A DNA stretch of 64,000 bases. Origin: Arenibacterium halophilum (GTDB lineage Bacteria; Pseudomonadota; Alphaproteobacteria; Rhodobacterales; Rhodobacteraceae). Made by a program: the position numbers and the translations under genes. This document shows positions 43,832 through 53,116 of the stretch, in pieces (within the stretch, counting starts at the first letter, position 1; every line of letters starts with the position of its first letter). The notes under the pieces were generated by a model, which did no database searches, was not told the DNA's origin, and saw only the letters and a list, made by a program, of their open reading frames with translations. The stretch is taken from positions 310,001 to 374,000 of the forward strand of contig NZ_VCPC01000004.1 of assembly GCF_005938225.1 (NCBI RefSeq). Reading direction: 5' to 3'.

Positions 43832-44896
43832 TTACCTGGCGCGGATCAGCATCCCGAACAGATCGCGCGGATCATCCGGGTCGGCCAGCAGGTCGAGCCT
43901 GTCGAAATGCGGGTGGGTTTCCAGCATGTCCCGCACAAACCGCAGGGCGCTGAAATCCTCGATCGCAAAGCCGACGGAATCGAACAGGGTGATCTGTTTG
44001 CCGTCGCGGCGCCCCTTGGCTGTGCCGGCCATGACCGACCAGAGTTCGGTTACCGGATGATCCTTGGGCAGTTGCTGCAACTCACCTTCGATTCGGGTTT
44101 GCGGCGGGTATTCGACGAAAATGTCGGACCGCAGAAGGATGTCGCGGTGTAGTTCGGTCTTGCCGGGACAATCGCCGCCGATGGCGTTCAGATGCACCCC
44201 CGAGCCCACCATGTTGTCGGTCAGGATGGTGGCATATTGCTTGTCGGCGGTGCAGGTGGTGATGATCTGCGCGCCCTCGACGGCGGCCTCTGCCGAAAGA
44301 CAGTGCACCACGTCGAACCCCTGCGCCGTCAGGTTGCGCACGGCCTTTGCTGTTGCGTTAGGGTCGATATCGTACAGTCGCAGCCGATTGACGCCGTTGA
44401 TCGCCCGAAATGCCAGCGCCTGAAATTCGCATTGCGCCCCATTGCCGATCATCGCCATCACATCCGCATCGCGCGGGGCGAGAAACTGGGCTGCGAGGGC
44501 CGAGGTTGCGGCCGTGCGCAAAGCGGTCAGCAGGGTCATTTCGCTTAGCAGGACGGGATAGCCGTTAGCGACCGAGGACAGTACGCCAAAGGCCGTCACG
44601 GTTTGATATCCTTCGCGCATGTTCTTCGGGTGGCCGTTCACATATTTGAATCCATAGTGGCGGGCATCCGCGGCGGGCATCAGTTCGATCACGCCGTCGC
44701 GCGAATGGCTGGCGACGCGCGGGGTTTTGTCAAACTCGGGCCAACGCAGAAAATCGGCATGAATATAGGCGGCCAATTCGCGCAAGAACGGCTCTACTCC
44801 GATGGCATTGACCAGCCGCATCATGTTGTCGACCGATACGAATGGCACAAATGCCAGATCGGACGGGGCAGGGCGGGTTGCGGCAGCGGGGGGCAT
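43832..44896 (-). CDS. Ornithine cyclodeaminase
   Basis: A 354-residue NAD-dependent enzyme of the ornithine cyclodeaminase/mu-crystallin family, which turns L-ornithine into L-proline and ammonia. K84 in FKYVNGHP, the NAD loop MIGNGAQCEFQ near residue 150, the INAIGGD-type segment (LNAIGGDCPGK) and DSVGFAIEDFSAL near the C-terminus match true ornithine cyclodeaminases (about 350 residues) well. It is divergent from an Lrp-type regulator, the common arrangement for its control. Confidence 0.88.
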   Translation of the reverse strand: MPPAAATRPAPSDLAFVPFVSVDNMMRLVNAIGVEPFLRELAAYIHADFLRWPEFDKTPRVASHSRDGVIELMPAADARHYGFKYVNGHPKNMREGYQTVTAFGVLSSVANGYPVLLSEMTLLTALRTAATSALAAQFLAPRDADVMAMIGNGAQCEFQALAFRAINGVNRLRLYDIDPNATAKAVRNLTAQGFDVVHCLSAEAAVEGAQIITTCTADKQYATILTDNMVGSGVHLNAIGGDCPGKTELHRDILLRSDIFVEYPPQTRIEGELQQLPKDHPVTELWSVMAGTAKGRRDGKQITLFDSVGFAIEDFSALRFVRDMLETHPHFDRLDLLADPDDPRDLFGMLIRAR

Positions 44897-44991
44897 CAGA
44901 AGACTCCGGATAGTACCCGATGCCTGCGCAATCGGGGCGTTTGGTCAAATGTGGCAAGCCCGGTGCGCGAATTCGAGTGGCAAATTGATCG

Positions 44992-45038
44992 AGAATGGTG
45001 AAAGATTTACCAGAATGTTCAACAAAAACGGCAGAATG
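44992..45038. promoter_or_regulatory. Three phased AGAATG repeats (candidate Lrp sites)
   Basis: AGAATG occurs at 44992-44997, 45012-45017 and 45033-45038, spaced 20 and 21 bp, i.e. about two helical turns. The last copy ends eight bases before the lrp start codon. A dyad, TGGT-N9-ACCA, spans 44996-45012. The array sits in the 150-bp gap between the divergent ornithine cyclodeaminase and Lrp genes, a natural place for autoregulatory binding. Confidence 0.5.
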
Positions 45039-45046
45039 ACCAACCC

Positions 45047-45475
45047 ATGGCGCCCCTGTCGGAAACTGATCGTCGGCTGATTGCCGCGCTGCGCACCAAT
45101 GCCCGGATGCCGATGACCCAACTGGCGCAGGCCGCCGGCGTGTCGCGCACCACGGCGCGGGCGCGTCTGGATGCGCTGGTGGCCGAGGGGCGCATTCGCC
45201 GGTTCACGGTGGAAACCGATGTGGATGCAGAGGGCGCCGTGCGGGCCATCGCGGTGGTGGAATTGCAAGGCGCCCTGTCGCGCAGTGTGATCCGCACGCT
45301 GACCCGCATTCCCGGTGTTTCCACGATTCACGCCACCAATGGGGCATGGGATCTGGTGGTGGAAATCCGCACGGATTCGCTCGTCGGGTTTGACCGCGTG
45401 TTGCGAGACATCCGCGATGCGCCGGGTGTGCTGAACAGCCAGTCGAGCCTGTTGCTGGCGCCGGTCGCGGGCTAG
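45047..45475 (+). CDS. Lrp/AsnC-family transcriptional regulator
   Basis: A 142-residue regulator with an N-terminal winged helix-turn-helix (LRTNARMPMTQLAQAAGVSR, about residues 14-40) and a C-terminal RAM ligand domain (about 60-140). It lies divergently from ornithine cyclodeaminase and is likely its activator, with ornithine or another amino acid as ligand. The ligand is not readable from sequence. Confidence 0.9.
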   Translation: MAPLSETDRRLIAALRTNARMPMTQLAQAAGVSRTTARARLDALVAEGRIRRFTVETDVDAEGAVRAIAVVELQGALSRSVIRTLTRIPGVSTIHATNGAWDLVVEIRTDSLVGFDRVLRDIRDAPGVLNSQSSLLLAPVAG

Positions 45476-45532
45476 CCGGGCTTCCATCCGGCGCCGATCC
45501 CGCTAAGGTCGCCGCCAAAGGGGAGGCCAGCG

Positions 45533-47188
45533 ATGACCAAGAACATCCTGTTCATCATGTTCGATCAGCTGCGGTGGGATTACCTGTCGTGCTATGGGCA
45601 TCCGCATCTGCACACACCCAACATCGACCGGTTGGCGTCGATGGGCGTGCGGTTCGACCGGGCCTACATCCAGTCGCCAATCTGCGGATCCTCGCGCATG
45701 TCGACCTATACGGGCCGCTACGTTCACAGCCACGGGGCGAGCTATAACGGCATCCCCCTGAAGGTGGGCGAGATGACGATGGGCGATCACCTGCGCGCGC
45801 TGGGCATGGGCTGTCATCTGGTGGGCAAGACGCATATGCGCGCCGACGCCGAGGGGATGGCGCGGCTGGGTCTGGCGGCCGACAGCCTGATCGGCGCGCG
45901 GGTGGCGGAATGCGGGTTCGATGTGTACGAACGCGACGACGGGATGCGCCCCGAGGGCCCCGATGGATTTTATGACGATTTTGGCGCGTTGAAATACAAC
46001 GATTATCTGCGCGAACAGGGCTATGAGGGCGACAACCCCTGGCACGATCACGCCAATTCGGGCGTCGACGACGAGGGCAACGTGCTGTCGGGCTGGTTCC
46101 TGAAAAATGCCGTGCAGCAGGCAAATATTGCCGAACATGACAGCGAAACGCCCTATCTGACCCGCCGGGGGATGGAGTTCATCGAACAGGCGGATGGACC
46201 ATGGTGCTGTCATCTGAGTTATATCAAGCCGCATTGGCCCTATATCGTGCCCGCGCCTTACCATGACATGTTCGGGCCTGAGCACATCACGCCGGTGGTC
46301 CGGTCGCAGGCCGAATTCGAAAATGCGCACCCGGTGCTGAAGGGGTTCATGACCAACCCCATCGGGAAGGCGTTCTCCCGCGCCGAGGTGCGCGATGCGG
46401 TGATTCCCGCCTACATGGGGCTGATCAAGCAGGTCGATGACCAGATGGGCGTGTTGTTCGACTGGCTGGAGACGACCGGGCGGATGAAGGACACGGTGAT
46501 CGTGCTGACCTCGGACCACGGCGATTTTCTGGGCGATCACTGGATGGGGGAAAAGACGTTCTTTCAGGATGCCTCGACCCGAGTGCCGCTGATCATTTAT
46601 GATCCCTCGCCCGAGGCGGACGCCACGCGCGGGACGGTGTGCGAGGACTTGGTCGAAAGCATTGATCTGGCGCCGACCTTCGTTGACATCGCCGGTGGCG
46701 ATGCGGGTGCGCTGGGCCATATTCTGGAAGGGCGGTCGTTGATGCCGATCCTGCATGGCACGCAGAAGGGGCCGCTGCGTGAATTTGCGATCTGCGAATA
46801 CGACTATTCCGCAATGCCACTGGCCGAAACGCTGGGTGTGTCCACGCAGGACGCGGTGCTTTTCATGGTGGCGACAAAACGGTGGAAGATGATCCATGCA
46901 GAGGGAGGGTTTCCGCCAATCCTGTTTGATCTGCTGAATGACCCAGACGAGCTTGTCGATCTGGGGGAAAGCGAGGATCACGCAGACGTTCGCGCCGATA
47001 TGTACGCCAAGCTGAATGAATGGGCGCGACGCCCGTCGCAGCGCACGACCCGCTCGGATGCACAACTGGTCGAGATGCGGACCAAAAGCCGGGGGCGCGG
47101 CATCGTGCTGGGTGTGTATGACGAAACCGAAGTACCGCTGGAGCTGACAGTGAAATACCGTGGCCGAACAGCAAAGGACCATCGTTGA
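45533..47188 (+). CDS. Sulfatase-superfamily hydrolase, phosphonate-monoesterase-like
   Basis: A 551-residue alkaline-phosphatase-superfamily enzyme. The metal ligands appear as MFDQLRWD (D11) and SDHGDFLGDH (near residue 325), and the formylglycine site is C51-G-S-S-R55 followed by TYTGRY. The overall wording (QSPICGSSRMSTYTGRY, HGDFLGDHWMGEKTFFQD) suggests phosphonate monoester hydrolases/arylsulfatases of the PMH group. The third position of the C-x-P/A-x-R motif is Ser here. No signal peptide is seen, so it is cytosolic. GGGGAGG precedes the ATG. No anaerobic-type maturase is seen nearby. Confidence 0.8.
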   Translation: MTKNILFIMFDQLRWDYLSCYGHPHLHTPNIDRLASMGVRFDRAYIQSPICGSSRMSTYTGRYVHSHGASYNGIPLKVGEMTMGDHLRALGMGCHLVGKTHMRADAEGMARLGLAADSLIGARVAECGFDVYERDDGMRPEGPDGFYDDFGALKYNDYLREQGYEGDNPWHDHANSGVDDEGNVLSGWFLKNAVQQANIAEHDSETPYLTRRGMEFIEQADGPWCCHLSYIKPHWPYIVPAPYHDMFGPEHITPVVRSQAEFENAHPVLKGFMTNPIGKAFSRAEVRDAVIPAYMGLIKQVDDQMGVLFDWLETTGRMKDTVIVLTSDHGDFLGDHWMGEKTFFQDASTRVPLIIYDPSPEADATRGTVCEDLVESIDLAPTFVDIAGGDAGALGHILEGRSLMPILHGTQKGPLREFAICEYDYSAMPLAETLGVSTQDAVLFMVATKRWKMIHAEGGFPPILFDLLNDPDELVDLGESEDHADVRADMYAKLNEWARRPSQRTTRSDAQLVEMRTKSRGRGIVLGVYDETEVPLELTVKYRGRTAKDHR

Positions 47189-47209
47189 CCTCAACGGAAC
47201 CGGCCCCGT

Positions 47210-47225
47210 TTAAGGCCATGTTAAC
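47210..47225 (+). promoter_or_regulatory. Perfect CtrA-type box upstream of motB
   Basis: TTAA-GGCCATG-TTAAC matches the full nine-base CtrA consensus and lies 49 bp before the motB start codon, at the head of the flagellar operon. CtrA controls flagellar genes in Rhodobacteraceae, so this is very likely functional. Confidence 0.75.
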
Positions 47226-47273
47226 GCCTCTCCGCTACCCCTGCCCGCGGGTGAGTAAAAAGGTAGTGGGATT

Positions 47274-48116
47274 ATGGCGCAACCGAACGTGGCGCCAGTC
47301 ATTATCAAGCGGAAAAAGGGCGGTGGTGGCGATGGTCATCACGGGGGCGCGTGGAAAGTCGCATATGCGGATTTCGTCACGGCCATGATGGCCTTCTTCC
47401 TCTTGATGTGGCTGTTGAACGCAACAACTGACAAGCAACGCAAAGGGCTGGCGGATTACTTTTCGCCGTCAATTCCGATGCATTCCGTTTCAAGCGGCAG
47501 CGATGGGCCCTTTGGCGGGGACAGCGTGTTTTCGCAGGATAGCCTGCTGAGCGATGGCACCGGGGCGACCGACGCGCATGCCACCGAAAGCCGCCAGTCC
47601 GCTGGCGCCACCGGGGTCGACTCTCAGGCCCAGCAAGAGGCCGAGAACGAGGTGTTCAAGGACATCGAAGAAGCGCTGAACGGCAAGGGCGGCGAAAGCC
47701 TGGTGACCGACGAGGCGCTGAAGCACATCGTGACCCGTGTGACCGACGAGGGCCTGATCATCGAGTTGTTCGATATCGACGGCACGCCCTTGTTCAAAGA
47801 GGGCACCGATCAGCCAAGCGATCTCTTGCGCGATCTGCTGCGGATGATTGCGCGGGTGTCGGCCAATATCAACAACGGTGTCGCGGTAGGTGGACATGTG
47901 CGTGCCAACGCGATCGTGCAGTCGAAAAATCCGGTTTGGGAACTGTCGAGTGCACGCGCGGCACGTGCTCATGGCCTACTGGAGGCCGGCGGGCTTCGAC
48001 CCGAGCGGGTGCGTCGCGTGACGGGATATGCCGACAGAAAACCGGCGGTTTCCAATACGATGGCGCCGCGAAACAACCGGATCGAAGTGACTCTGCTGAG
48101 AAAAGGCAAAGAGTAA
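47274..48116 (+). CDS. motB: Flagellar motor stator protein MotB
   Basis: A 280-residue stator subunit. After a basic, Gly/His-rich N-terminus, a single transmembrane helix (about 30-50, ADFVTAMMAFFLLMWLL) carries the proton-binding aspartate D33, and the C-terminal OmpA-like domain (about 150-275) anchors to peptidoglycan. With MotA, absent from this window, it powers rotation. It is the first gene of motB-flgE-flgK-flgL-flgI. Confidence 0.95.
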   Translation: MAQPNVAPVIIKRKKGGGGDGHHGGAWKVAYADFVTAMMAFFLLMWLLNATTDKQRKGLADYFSPSIPMHSVSSGSDGPFGGDSVFSQDSLLSDGTGATDAHATESRQSAGATGVDSQAQQEAENEVFKDIEEALNGKGGESLVTDEALKHIVTRVTDEGLIIELFDIDGTPLFKEGTDQPSDLLRDLLRMIARVSANINNGVAVGGHVRANAIVQSKNPVWELSSARAARAHGLLEAGGLRPERVRRVTGYADRKPAVSNTMAPRNNRIEVTLLRKGKE

Positions 48117-48135
48117 GTGAGGCGGATTTTACCTG

Positions 48136-48150
48136 TTAGCGTGGTGTTAA
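48136..48150 (+). promoter_or_regulatory. Near-consensus CtrA box upstream of flgE
   Basis: TTAG-CGTGGTG-TTAA differs from TTAA-N7-TTAA by one base and lies in the 88-bp gap between motB and flgE, 54 bp before the flgE start. It may give flgE-flgI a second, CtrA-dependent promoter. Confidence 0.45.
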
Positions 48151-48204
48151 GTCATAGGGCGTAGCTGTGACGGAAGTTGATCGGAAGCAGCAGAAAGGCT
48201 CCTC

Positions 48205-49506
48205 ATGACAATTTCCTCATCGCTGAACGCGGGCGTCTCGGGGCTTACGGCCAATGCCAGCCGCCTGGCGACGATTTCGGACAACATCGCGAACTCCTCC
48301 ACCTATGGATACAAACGCGTCAATACGGATTTCCAGTCGATGGTGAACGCCCGCCTTGGTGGCAATTACTCTGCAGGCGGGGTGCGCGCGACAACGCAGC
48401 GACTGGTGGATGAGCGCGGGCCGCTGGTGTCCACCTCGAACCCGACCGATCTGGCCGTGCGCGGACGCGGGATGATCCCTGTGGCACAGCATGTTGACGT
48501 GCTGGATGGCAACGGGTCGTCCAAGATGTTGCTGACCACAACGGGGTCGTTCCGGGCTGATGCCGATGGCTATCTGAAAACCGAATCCGGTCTCGTCCTA
48601 CTGGGCTGGCCCGCGCTGCCGGATGGTACGGTGCCCACCTTCCCCAGCGATACATCGGATTCGCTTGCCCCGGTGCAGATCAACGTAAACGAATTCGTGG
48701 GCGAACCGACTGACGCGATGCTGATCTCGGCCAACTTGCCTGCCACAGCGACCGAATCGACCAGCGTCGGAAAGATCGAAGAACTGTCGATCGAATACTA
48801 CGACAACCTTGGCAAATCCGAGAGCATTCGCATCACGTTCGAGCCGACGGTGCCAGCCACGGGCAATTCGAACACCTGGACAATGGTTCTGGAGGATTCG
48901 GCCAGCGGCTATACGACCATTGGTGAATACACGTTGACCTTCGATGACACGCGCGGCAACGGGGGTGCGCTGGCGTCGGTCACGCAAGTGTCCGGCGGCG
49001 CCTATGATCCGGTGGCTGGCACCGTTCTTGTTAACGTCGCCGGCGGTCCGATCGAGGTCGACATCGGTATCGTCGGCGAGTCCAATGGCCTGACCCAGTT
49101 GTCAGACAAATTTGCCCCGGTCGAAATCAACAAAAACGGCAGCCCGGTAGGCAACATCACCAGTATCGAAGTTGATGCCAGCGGGTTTGTCATCGCCCTG
49201 TTCGATTCCGGCATCACGCGCACGGTCTACAAGATTCCGCTTGTCGATCTTCCCAACCCCAATGGCATGGTCTCGCTCGACAGGCAGACCTATCAGCCGT
49301 CAACCGAAAGCGGTACCTTCTTTCTGTGGAACGCGGGTGAAGGCCCCACCGGCGACATCGTGTCTTACGCCCGCGAGGAATCGGCGACCGATGTCGCGAG
49401 CGAGCTGACCAGCATGATCCAGACGCAGCGCGCCTATTCGTCGAACGCCAAGGTGATCCAGACGGTCGACGAAATGCTGCAGGAAACCACCAACATCAAA
49501 CGCTGA
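48205..49506 (+). CDS. flgE: Flagellar hook protein FlgE
   Basis: A 433-residue hook subunit. The N-terminal heptad (SSLNAGVSGLTANASRLATISDNIANSSTYGYKR) and C-terminal helix (SELTSMIQTQRAYSSNAKVIQTVDEMLQ) form the conserved rod-like D0/D1 core, and the variable middle forms the outer domains. It is exported by the flagellar type III system, so no signal peptide is present. It is followed by flgK after 51 bp. Confidence 0.94.
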   Translation: MTISSSLNAGVSGLTANASRLATISDNIANSSTYGYKRVNTDFQSMVNARLGGNYSAGGVRATTQRLVDERGPLVSTSNPTDLAVRGRGMIPVAQHVDVLDGNGSSKMLLTTTGSFRADADGYLKTESGLVLLGWPALPDGTVPTFPSDTSDSLAPVQINVNEFVGEPTDAMLISANLPATATESTSVGKIEELSIEYYDNLGKSESIRITFEPTVPATGNSNTWTMVLEDSASGYTTIGEYTLTFDDTRGNGGALASVTQVSGGAYDPVAGTVLVNVAGGPIEVDIGIVGESNGLTQLSDKFAPVEINKNGSPVGNITSIEVDASGFVIALFDSGITRTVYKIPLVDLPNPNGMVSLDRQTYQPSTESGTFFLWNAGEGPTGDIVSYAREESATDVASELTSMIQTQRAYSSNAKVIQTVDEMLQETTNIKR

Positions 49507-49557
49507 AACTGATGGCCCCGGTTCGGGGCCTTCGCCACCAGAGCAGGAGCCAGAACA

Positions 49558-51009
49558 ATGACACTGGGGACCGCATTAACAACCGCACTCAGCGGGCTGA
49601 ACGTCGCCGGGCGCGCATCTGGGGTCGTGTCCGACAACATCGCGAACGTGATGACACCGGGCTACGCCCGCCGTTCACTTGAATTGTCGACCCGTGGCGA
49701 CATCGCCCCTGGCGCCCGGGTGGTCGGCACGACGCGCCATGTCGATCCGGCCCTTCTGGCCAGTCGCCGGTCGGCCGATGCAACGCTTGGGAAATCAACG
49801 GTTCTTGCCGATTTCTATTCCCGTCTGACCAATGCGATCGGCACGGATACGGCTGGCGATTCCATTGCCGGACGGCTGGCCCGGTTCGAAAACAGCCTGA
49901 TCTCGGCTGCCAGCCGCCCCGATTCCGACGTACGGTTGCGCACCGTCGTGCAAGAAGCCAACGCGCTTGCCAATGGACTAAATCTGGCGTCCGACACCAT
50001 CCAGAACATGCGTGCCGAAGCGGATGCCAAGATTGCAGCCAGCGTCGTAACCCTGAACAACGCGCTGAGCGATATCGAAACCTTGAACGGTCGGATCGTC
50101 AGTCTTGGCTCCAGCGGCTCGGGCGCCGAGGCGCTCATGGATCAGCGTCAGAACCTGATCGATCGGGTGAACGAGATTGTGCCCGTGCGCGTCGTGCAAC
50201 GCGATCGCGGTCGGGTTGCTCTCTATTCAGACGGTGGTGTCATCTTGATGGATGGCCCTGCGGCAAAGGTCGAATTCTCACAAACCCACACGATAACGCC
50301 CGATATGACGTTACAAAGCGGTGCTTTGTCCGCGCTTGTCGTCAACGGACGGGTTGTGCAGACCGGGTCCGACTACAAAAGTCTGGCCGGGGGCACTCTC
50401 GCCGCGAATTTTCAGGTACGCGATGAATTGGCTGTGGCAGCGCAGGTCGAGCTGGATGCGCAGGCCCGTGATCTTGTCGAGCGGTTTGAAGATCCGACCG
50501 TTGATCCGACCCTTCTGGCCGGTGACCCTGGTCTGTTCACCGACAATAACGCTGCCTTCGTTACCACCTACGAGGTTGGTCTGGCCGGGCGTCTGAAGGT
50601 GAACCAGCTTGTCGATCCCGCCCAAGGGGGAGATGCCTGGAAAATCCGCGACGGTCTAGGCGCGGCCATTCCTGGGAGCCCGGGTGATGCAACCCTCATC
50701 AAGGCACTTGGCGAGGCACTGACGTCAAAACGTGTGCCCGCGTCGGGGGGATTTGGCTCAGGCGCACTCGCCGCAGCCGATATCGCGGCCACCGTGATCT
50801 CTCAAGTGGCGCAAGGTAGCTACCGGGCGGACCGCGATCTTGGGTTTTCCTCCGCCTCGCAGGCGGAACTCAAGAAGCTCGAACTGGAAAACGGGGTCGA
50901 TACCGATGCTGAACTGGCCAATCTGATCGTCATCGAACAGGCCTATGCGGCCAACGCGCGGATGATACAGGTTATCGACGAAATGATGGAAAGTCTGCTG
51001 AGGATCTGA
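49558..51009 (+). CDS. flgK: Flagellar hook-associated protein 1 FlgK
   Basis: A 483-residue hook-filament junction protein. The N-terminal segment TALTTALSGLNVAGRASGVVSDNIANVMTPGYARRS and the C-terminal LANLIVIEQAYAANARMIQVIDEMMESLL are family signatures; the middle is variable. It is somewhat shorter than enterobacterial FlgK (about 550 residues), as is common in alphaproteobacteria. It is separated from flgL by two bases. Confidence 0.94.
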   Translation: MTLGTALTTALSGLNVAGRASGVVSDNIANVMTPGYARRSLELSTRGDIAPGARVVGTTRHVDPALLASRRSADATLGKSTVLADFYSRLTNAIGTDTAGDSIAGRLARFENSLISAASRPDSDVRLRTVVQEANALANGLNLASDTIQNMRAEADAKIAASVVTLNNALSDIETLNGRIVSLGSSGSGAEALMDQRQNLIDRVNEIVPVRVVQRDRGRVALYSDGGVILMDGPAAKVEFSQTHTITPDMTLQSGALSALVVNGRVVQTGSDYKSLAGGTLAANFQVRDELAVAAQVELDAQARDLVERFEDPTVDPTLLAGDPGLFTDNNAAFVTTYEVGLAGRLKVNQLVDPAQGGDAWKIRDGLGAAIPGSPGDATLIKALGEALTSKRVPASGGFGSGALAAADIAATVISQVAQGSYRADRDLGFSSASQAELKKLELENGVDTDAELANLIVIEQAYAANARMIQVIDEMMESLLRI

Positions 51010-51011
51010 TT

Positions 51012-52019
51012 ATGAGCGCGATTTCGATAGGAGATTTGGCAAGCAGCTTTCTGATGCGCAGTCGCGCGACCCAGCTGAAACGCCAGATCGATTCCCTGTC
51101 ACAAGAGTTGGCCACCGGCCAGACCAGCAAAGTGACACAAAGATTGGGCGGTGATTATTCCTACCTCACCGACATCGATCAGAATTTGTCCCGCCTCGAA
51201 GGATTTGCGGTTGCGACGACAGAGGCAGGCCTTTTTCTCGATGCTGCGCAGGCCCGCGTCGAACGCATGGCCACGATCGGGAAAGAGCTTGCAACCGATC
51301 TGCTTTCGACCGTGCCAACCCACCTCGATGCGGTGCGCGAGGCCAATTCGGCACGTGCTGCGATCAACCTGGATCAGGTTATTACCGAACTCAACGGGTC
51401 CGTGGCTGGTCGCAGCATATTCGGCGGTACCGCCACGGGTGCCGCACCATTGGCATCGGCGGACGATCTTCTTTCGGGCCTGCGCGGAACAATTGCTGGC
51501 TTAGGCAGCGCTGCGGCCATCCAGGCGGCGGCCCAGGCATGGTTCGACAGCCCTGGCGGCTTCCGCGCGACCGTGTATTCCGGGTCGGACGATCCGCTGG
51601 CGCCGATGGCCGTCACATCGGACGAGCAGGTTTCAATGACCTATATGGCAGACGATCCGAAATTCAGAAACTTGCTCCGCGATCTTGCCCTGACAGCTCT
51701 GGCCACCGACCCGATGTTAAATCTCTCTGGCGATATCCAGAACGAGATCATGGGCAACAGTGCAGAGGGGTTGATGTCGGGCCAGGATGCGCTTGCTTCG
51801 GTTGGTGCTGATATTGGCTATTCACAGTCGCGGATCGAACAGGTTTCGGTTCGGAACAACGCGACGCGCACCGCATTGGCAATGTCTCGAAATACACTGC
51901 TCGAAGCCGATCCCGTAGACGTTGTACCGCAGCTTGAAGAAGCCCAGTTTCAATTGGAAAGTCTTTTCCTGGTCGCGTCGCGCACCTCGCAATTGAGCTT
52001 GTCGAGCTTCCTGAGATGA
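51012..52019 (+). CDS. flgL: Flagellar hook-associated protein 3 FlgL
   Basis: A 335-residue junction protein next to the flagellin filament. Similarity is clearest at the N-terminus (residues 1-60, flagellin-like coiled helices around LKRQIDSLSQELATGQ) and C-terminus (helix around EADPVDVVPQLEEAQFQLESLF); the position after flgK supports the name. It overlaps flgI by four bases (ATGA). Confidence 0.88.
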   Translation: MSAISIGDLASSFLMRSRATQLKRQIDSLSQELATGQTSKVTQRLGGDYSYLTDIDQNLSRLEGFAVATTEAGLFLDAAQARVERMATIGKELATDLLSTVPTHLDAVREANSARAAINLDQVITELNGSVAGRSIFGGTATGAAPLASADDLLSGLRGTIAGLGSAAAIQAAAQAWFDSPGGFRATVYSGSDDPLAPMAVTSDEQVSMTYMADDPKFRNLLRDLALTALATDPMLNLSGDIQNEIMGNSAEGLMSGQDALASVGADIGYSQSRIEQVSVRNNATRTALAMSRNTLLEADPVDVVPQLEEAQFQLESLFLVASRTSQLSLSSFLR

Positions 52020-53116
52020 TTTGGCTTCGCGTATTTCTTGTACTGGTGATGTTTGCCACCTCGGCTCGGGCGGGGGTGGTGCGTCTAAAGGACCTTGTCG
52101 AATTCGACGGTGTGCGTGGCAACGATTTGGTCGGCTACGGGCTGGTCGTCGGTCTCAACGGCACCGGAGACGGCCTGCGCAACGCGCCTTTCACCGAAGA
52201 GATCATGACGAGTATCCTGGAGCGCCTGGGTGTCAACGTGACCGGCGAACAATTCCGGCCAAAAAATGTTGCGGCGGTGATAGTTACCGCCACTCTGCCC
52301 CCGTTTGCCCGGGTCGGATCGCAGATCGATGTGACAGTTTCGGCGATTGGCGATTCTGGTAGCCTTTTGGGTGGAACATTGATCATGACCCCTCTGAACG
52401 CTGCGGACGGGCAGATATATGCCGTGGCTCAGGGGGCTATACTGGCCGGCGGAGCGGCGGCCGAAGGTGACGCCGCCACCGTTGTTCAGGGCGTTCCTAC
52501 CTCTGGAATGATCCCGTCAGGCGCTCGGGTAGAGCGCGAAATCGAATTCGATCTCGGCTCGTTGGATACGATCCGATTGGCGTTGAGAGAGCCTGACTTC
52601 ACCACTGCGGGTCGCATTGAGAGAGTGATAAATCAGGAATTCAGACGATCCGTTGCAATCATGCGCGATTCCGGAACCGTTGAATTCGACGTCTCCTCAA
52701 GCCGAAGTCCTTCGACTGCGCACGCCATCGGTCGGATTGAAAACCTGTTGGTGGAACCGCAGCGCAAAGCGCGCGTTGTCGTCGATCAGCGCTCGGGAAC
52801 GATTGTCATGGGTGACGACGTGCGCTTGTCGCGTGTCGCTGTTTCCCAAGGAAATTTGACGTTGCGCATCGAAGAAGCTCCTCTGGTCGTCCAGCCCAAC
52901 CCCTTCACCGATGGCCAGGCGGTTGTGGTCCCACGGACCGGAGCGGCGATTGAGGAAGACCCTGGTATTTCGCTCGCCGAAGTGCCCGAGGGCACGACTC
53001 TTTCCGAGGTTGTTGCAGGGCTGAACGCTCTGGGAGTTTCTCCGCGAGACCTTATAGATATTTTGAAAAGCCTGAAAGCTGCTGGCGCGCTTCATGCCGA
53101 TTTTGTGGTCAGATGA
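52016..53116 (+). CDS. flgI: Flagellar P-ring protein FlgI
   Basis: A 366-residue periplasmic protein with a signal peptide of about 19 residues (ending SARAG). It builds the P ring around the rod in the peptidoglycan layer. The segments VRLKDLVEFDGVRGNDLVGYGLVVGLNGTGD, FRPKNVAAVIVTATLPPFARVGSQIDV and GVSPRDLIDILKSLKAAGALHA are unmistakable. The C-terminus is intact. Its third-position GC is lower than that of the upstream flagellar genes. The next recognisable DNA is decayed mobile material. Confidence 0.96.
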   Translation: MIWLRVFLVLVMFATSARAGVVRLKDLVEFDGVRGNDLVGYGLVVGLNGTGDGLRNAPFTEEIMTSILERLGVNVTGEQFRPKNVAAVIVTATLPPFARVGSQIDVTVSAIGDSGSLLGGTLIMTPLNAADGQIYAVAQGAILAGGAAAEGDAATVVQGVPTSGMIPSGARVEREIEFDLGSLDTIRLALREPDFTTAGRIERVINQEFRRSVAIMRDSGTVEFDVSSSRSPSTAHAIGRIENLLVEPQRKARVVVDQRSGTIVMGDDVRLSRVAVSQGNLTLRIEEAPLVVQPNPFTDGQAVVVPRTGAAIEEDPGISLAEVPEGTTLSEVVAGLNALGVSPRDLIDILKSLKAAGALHADFVVR

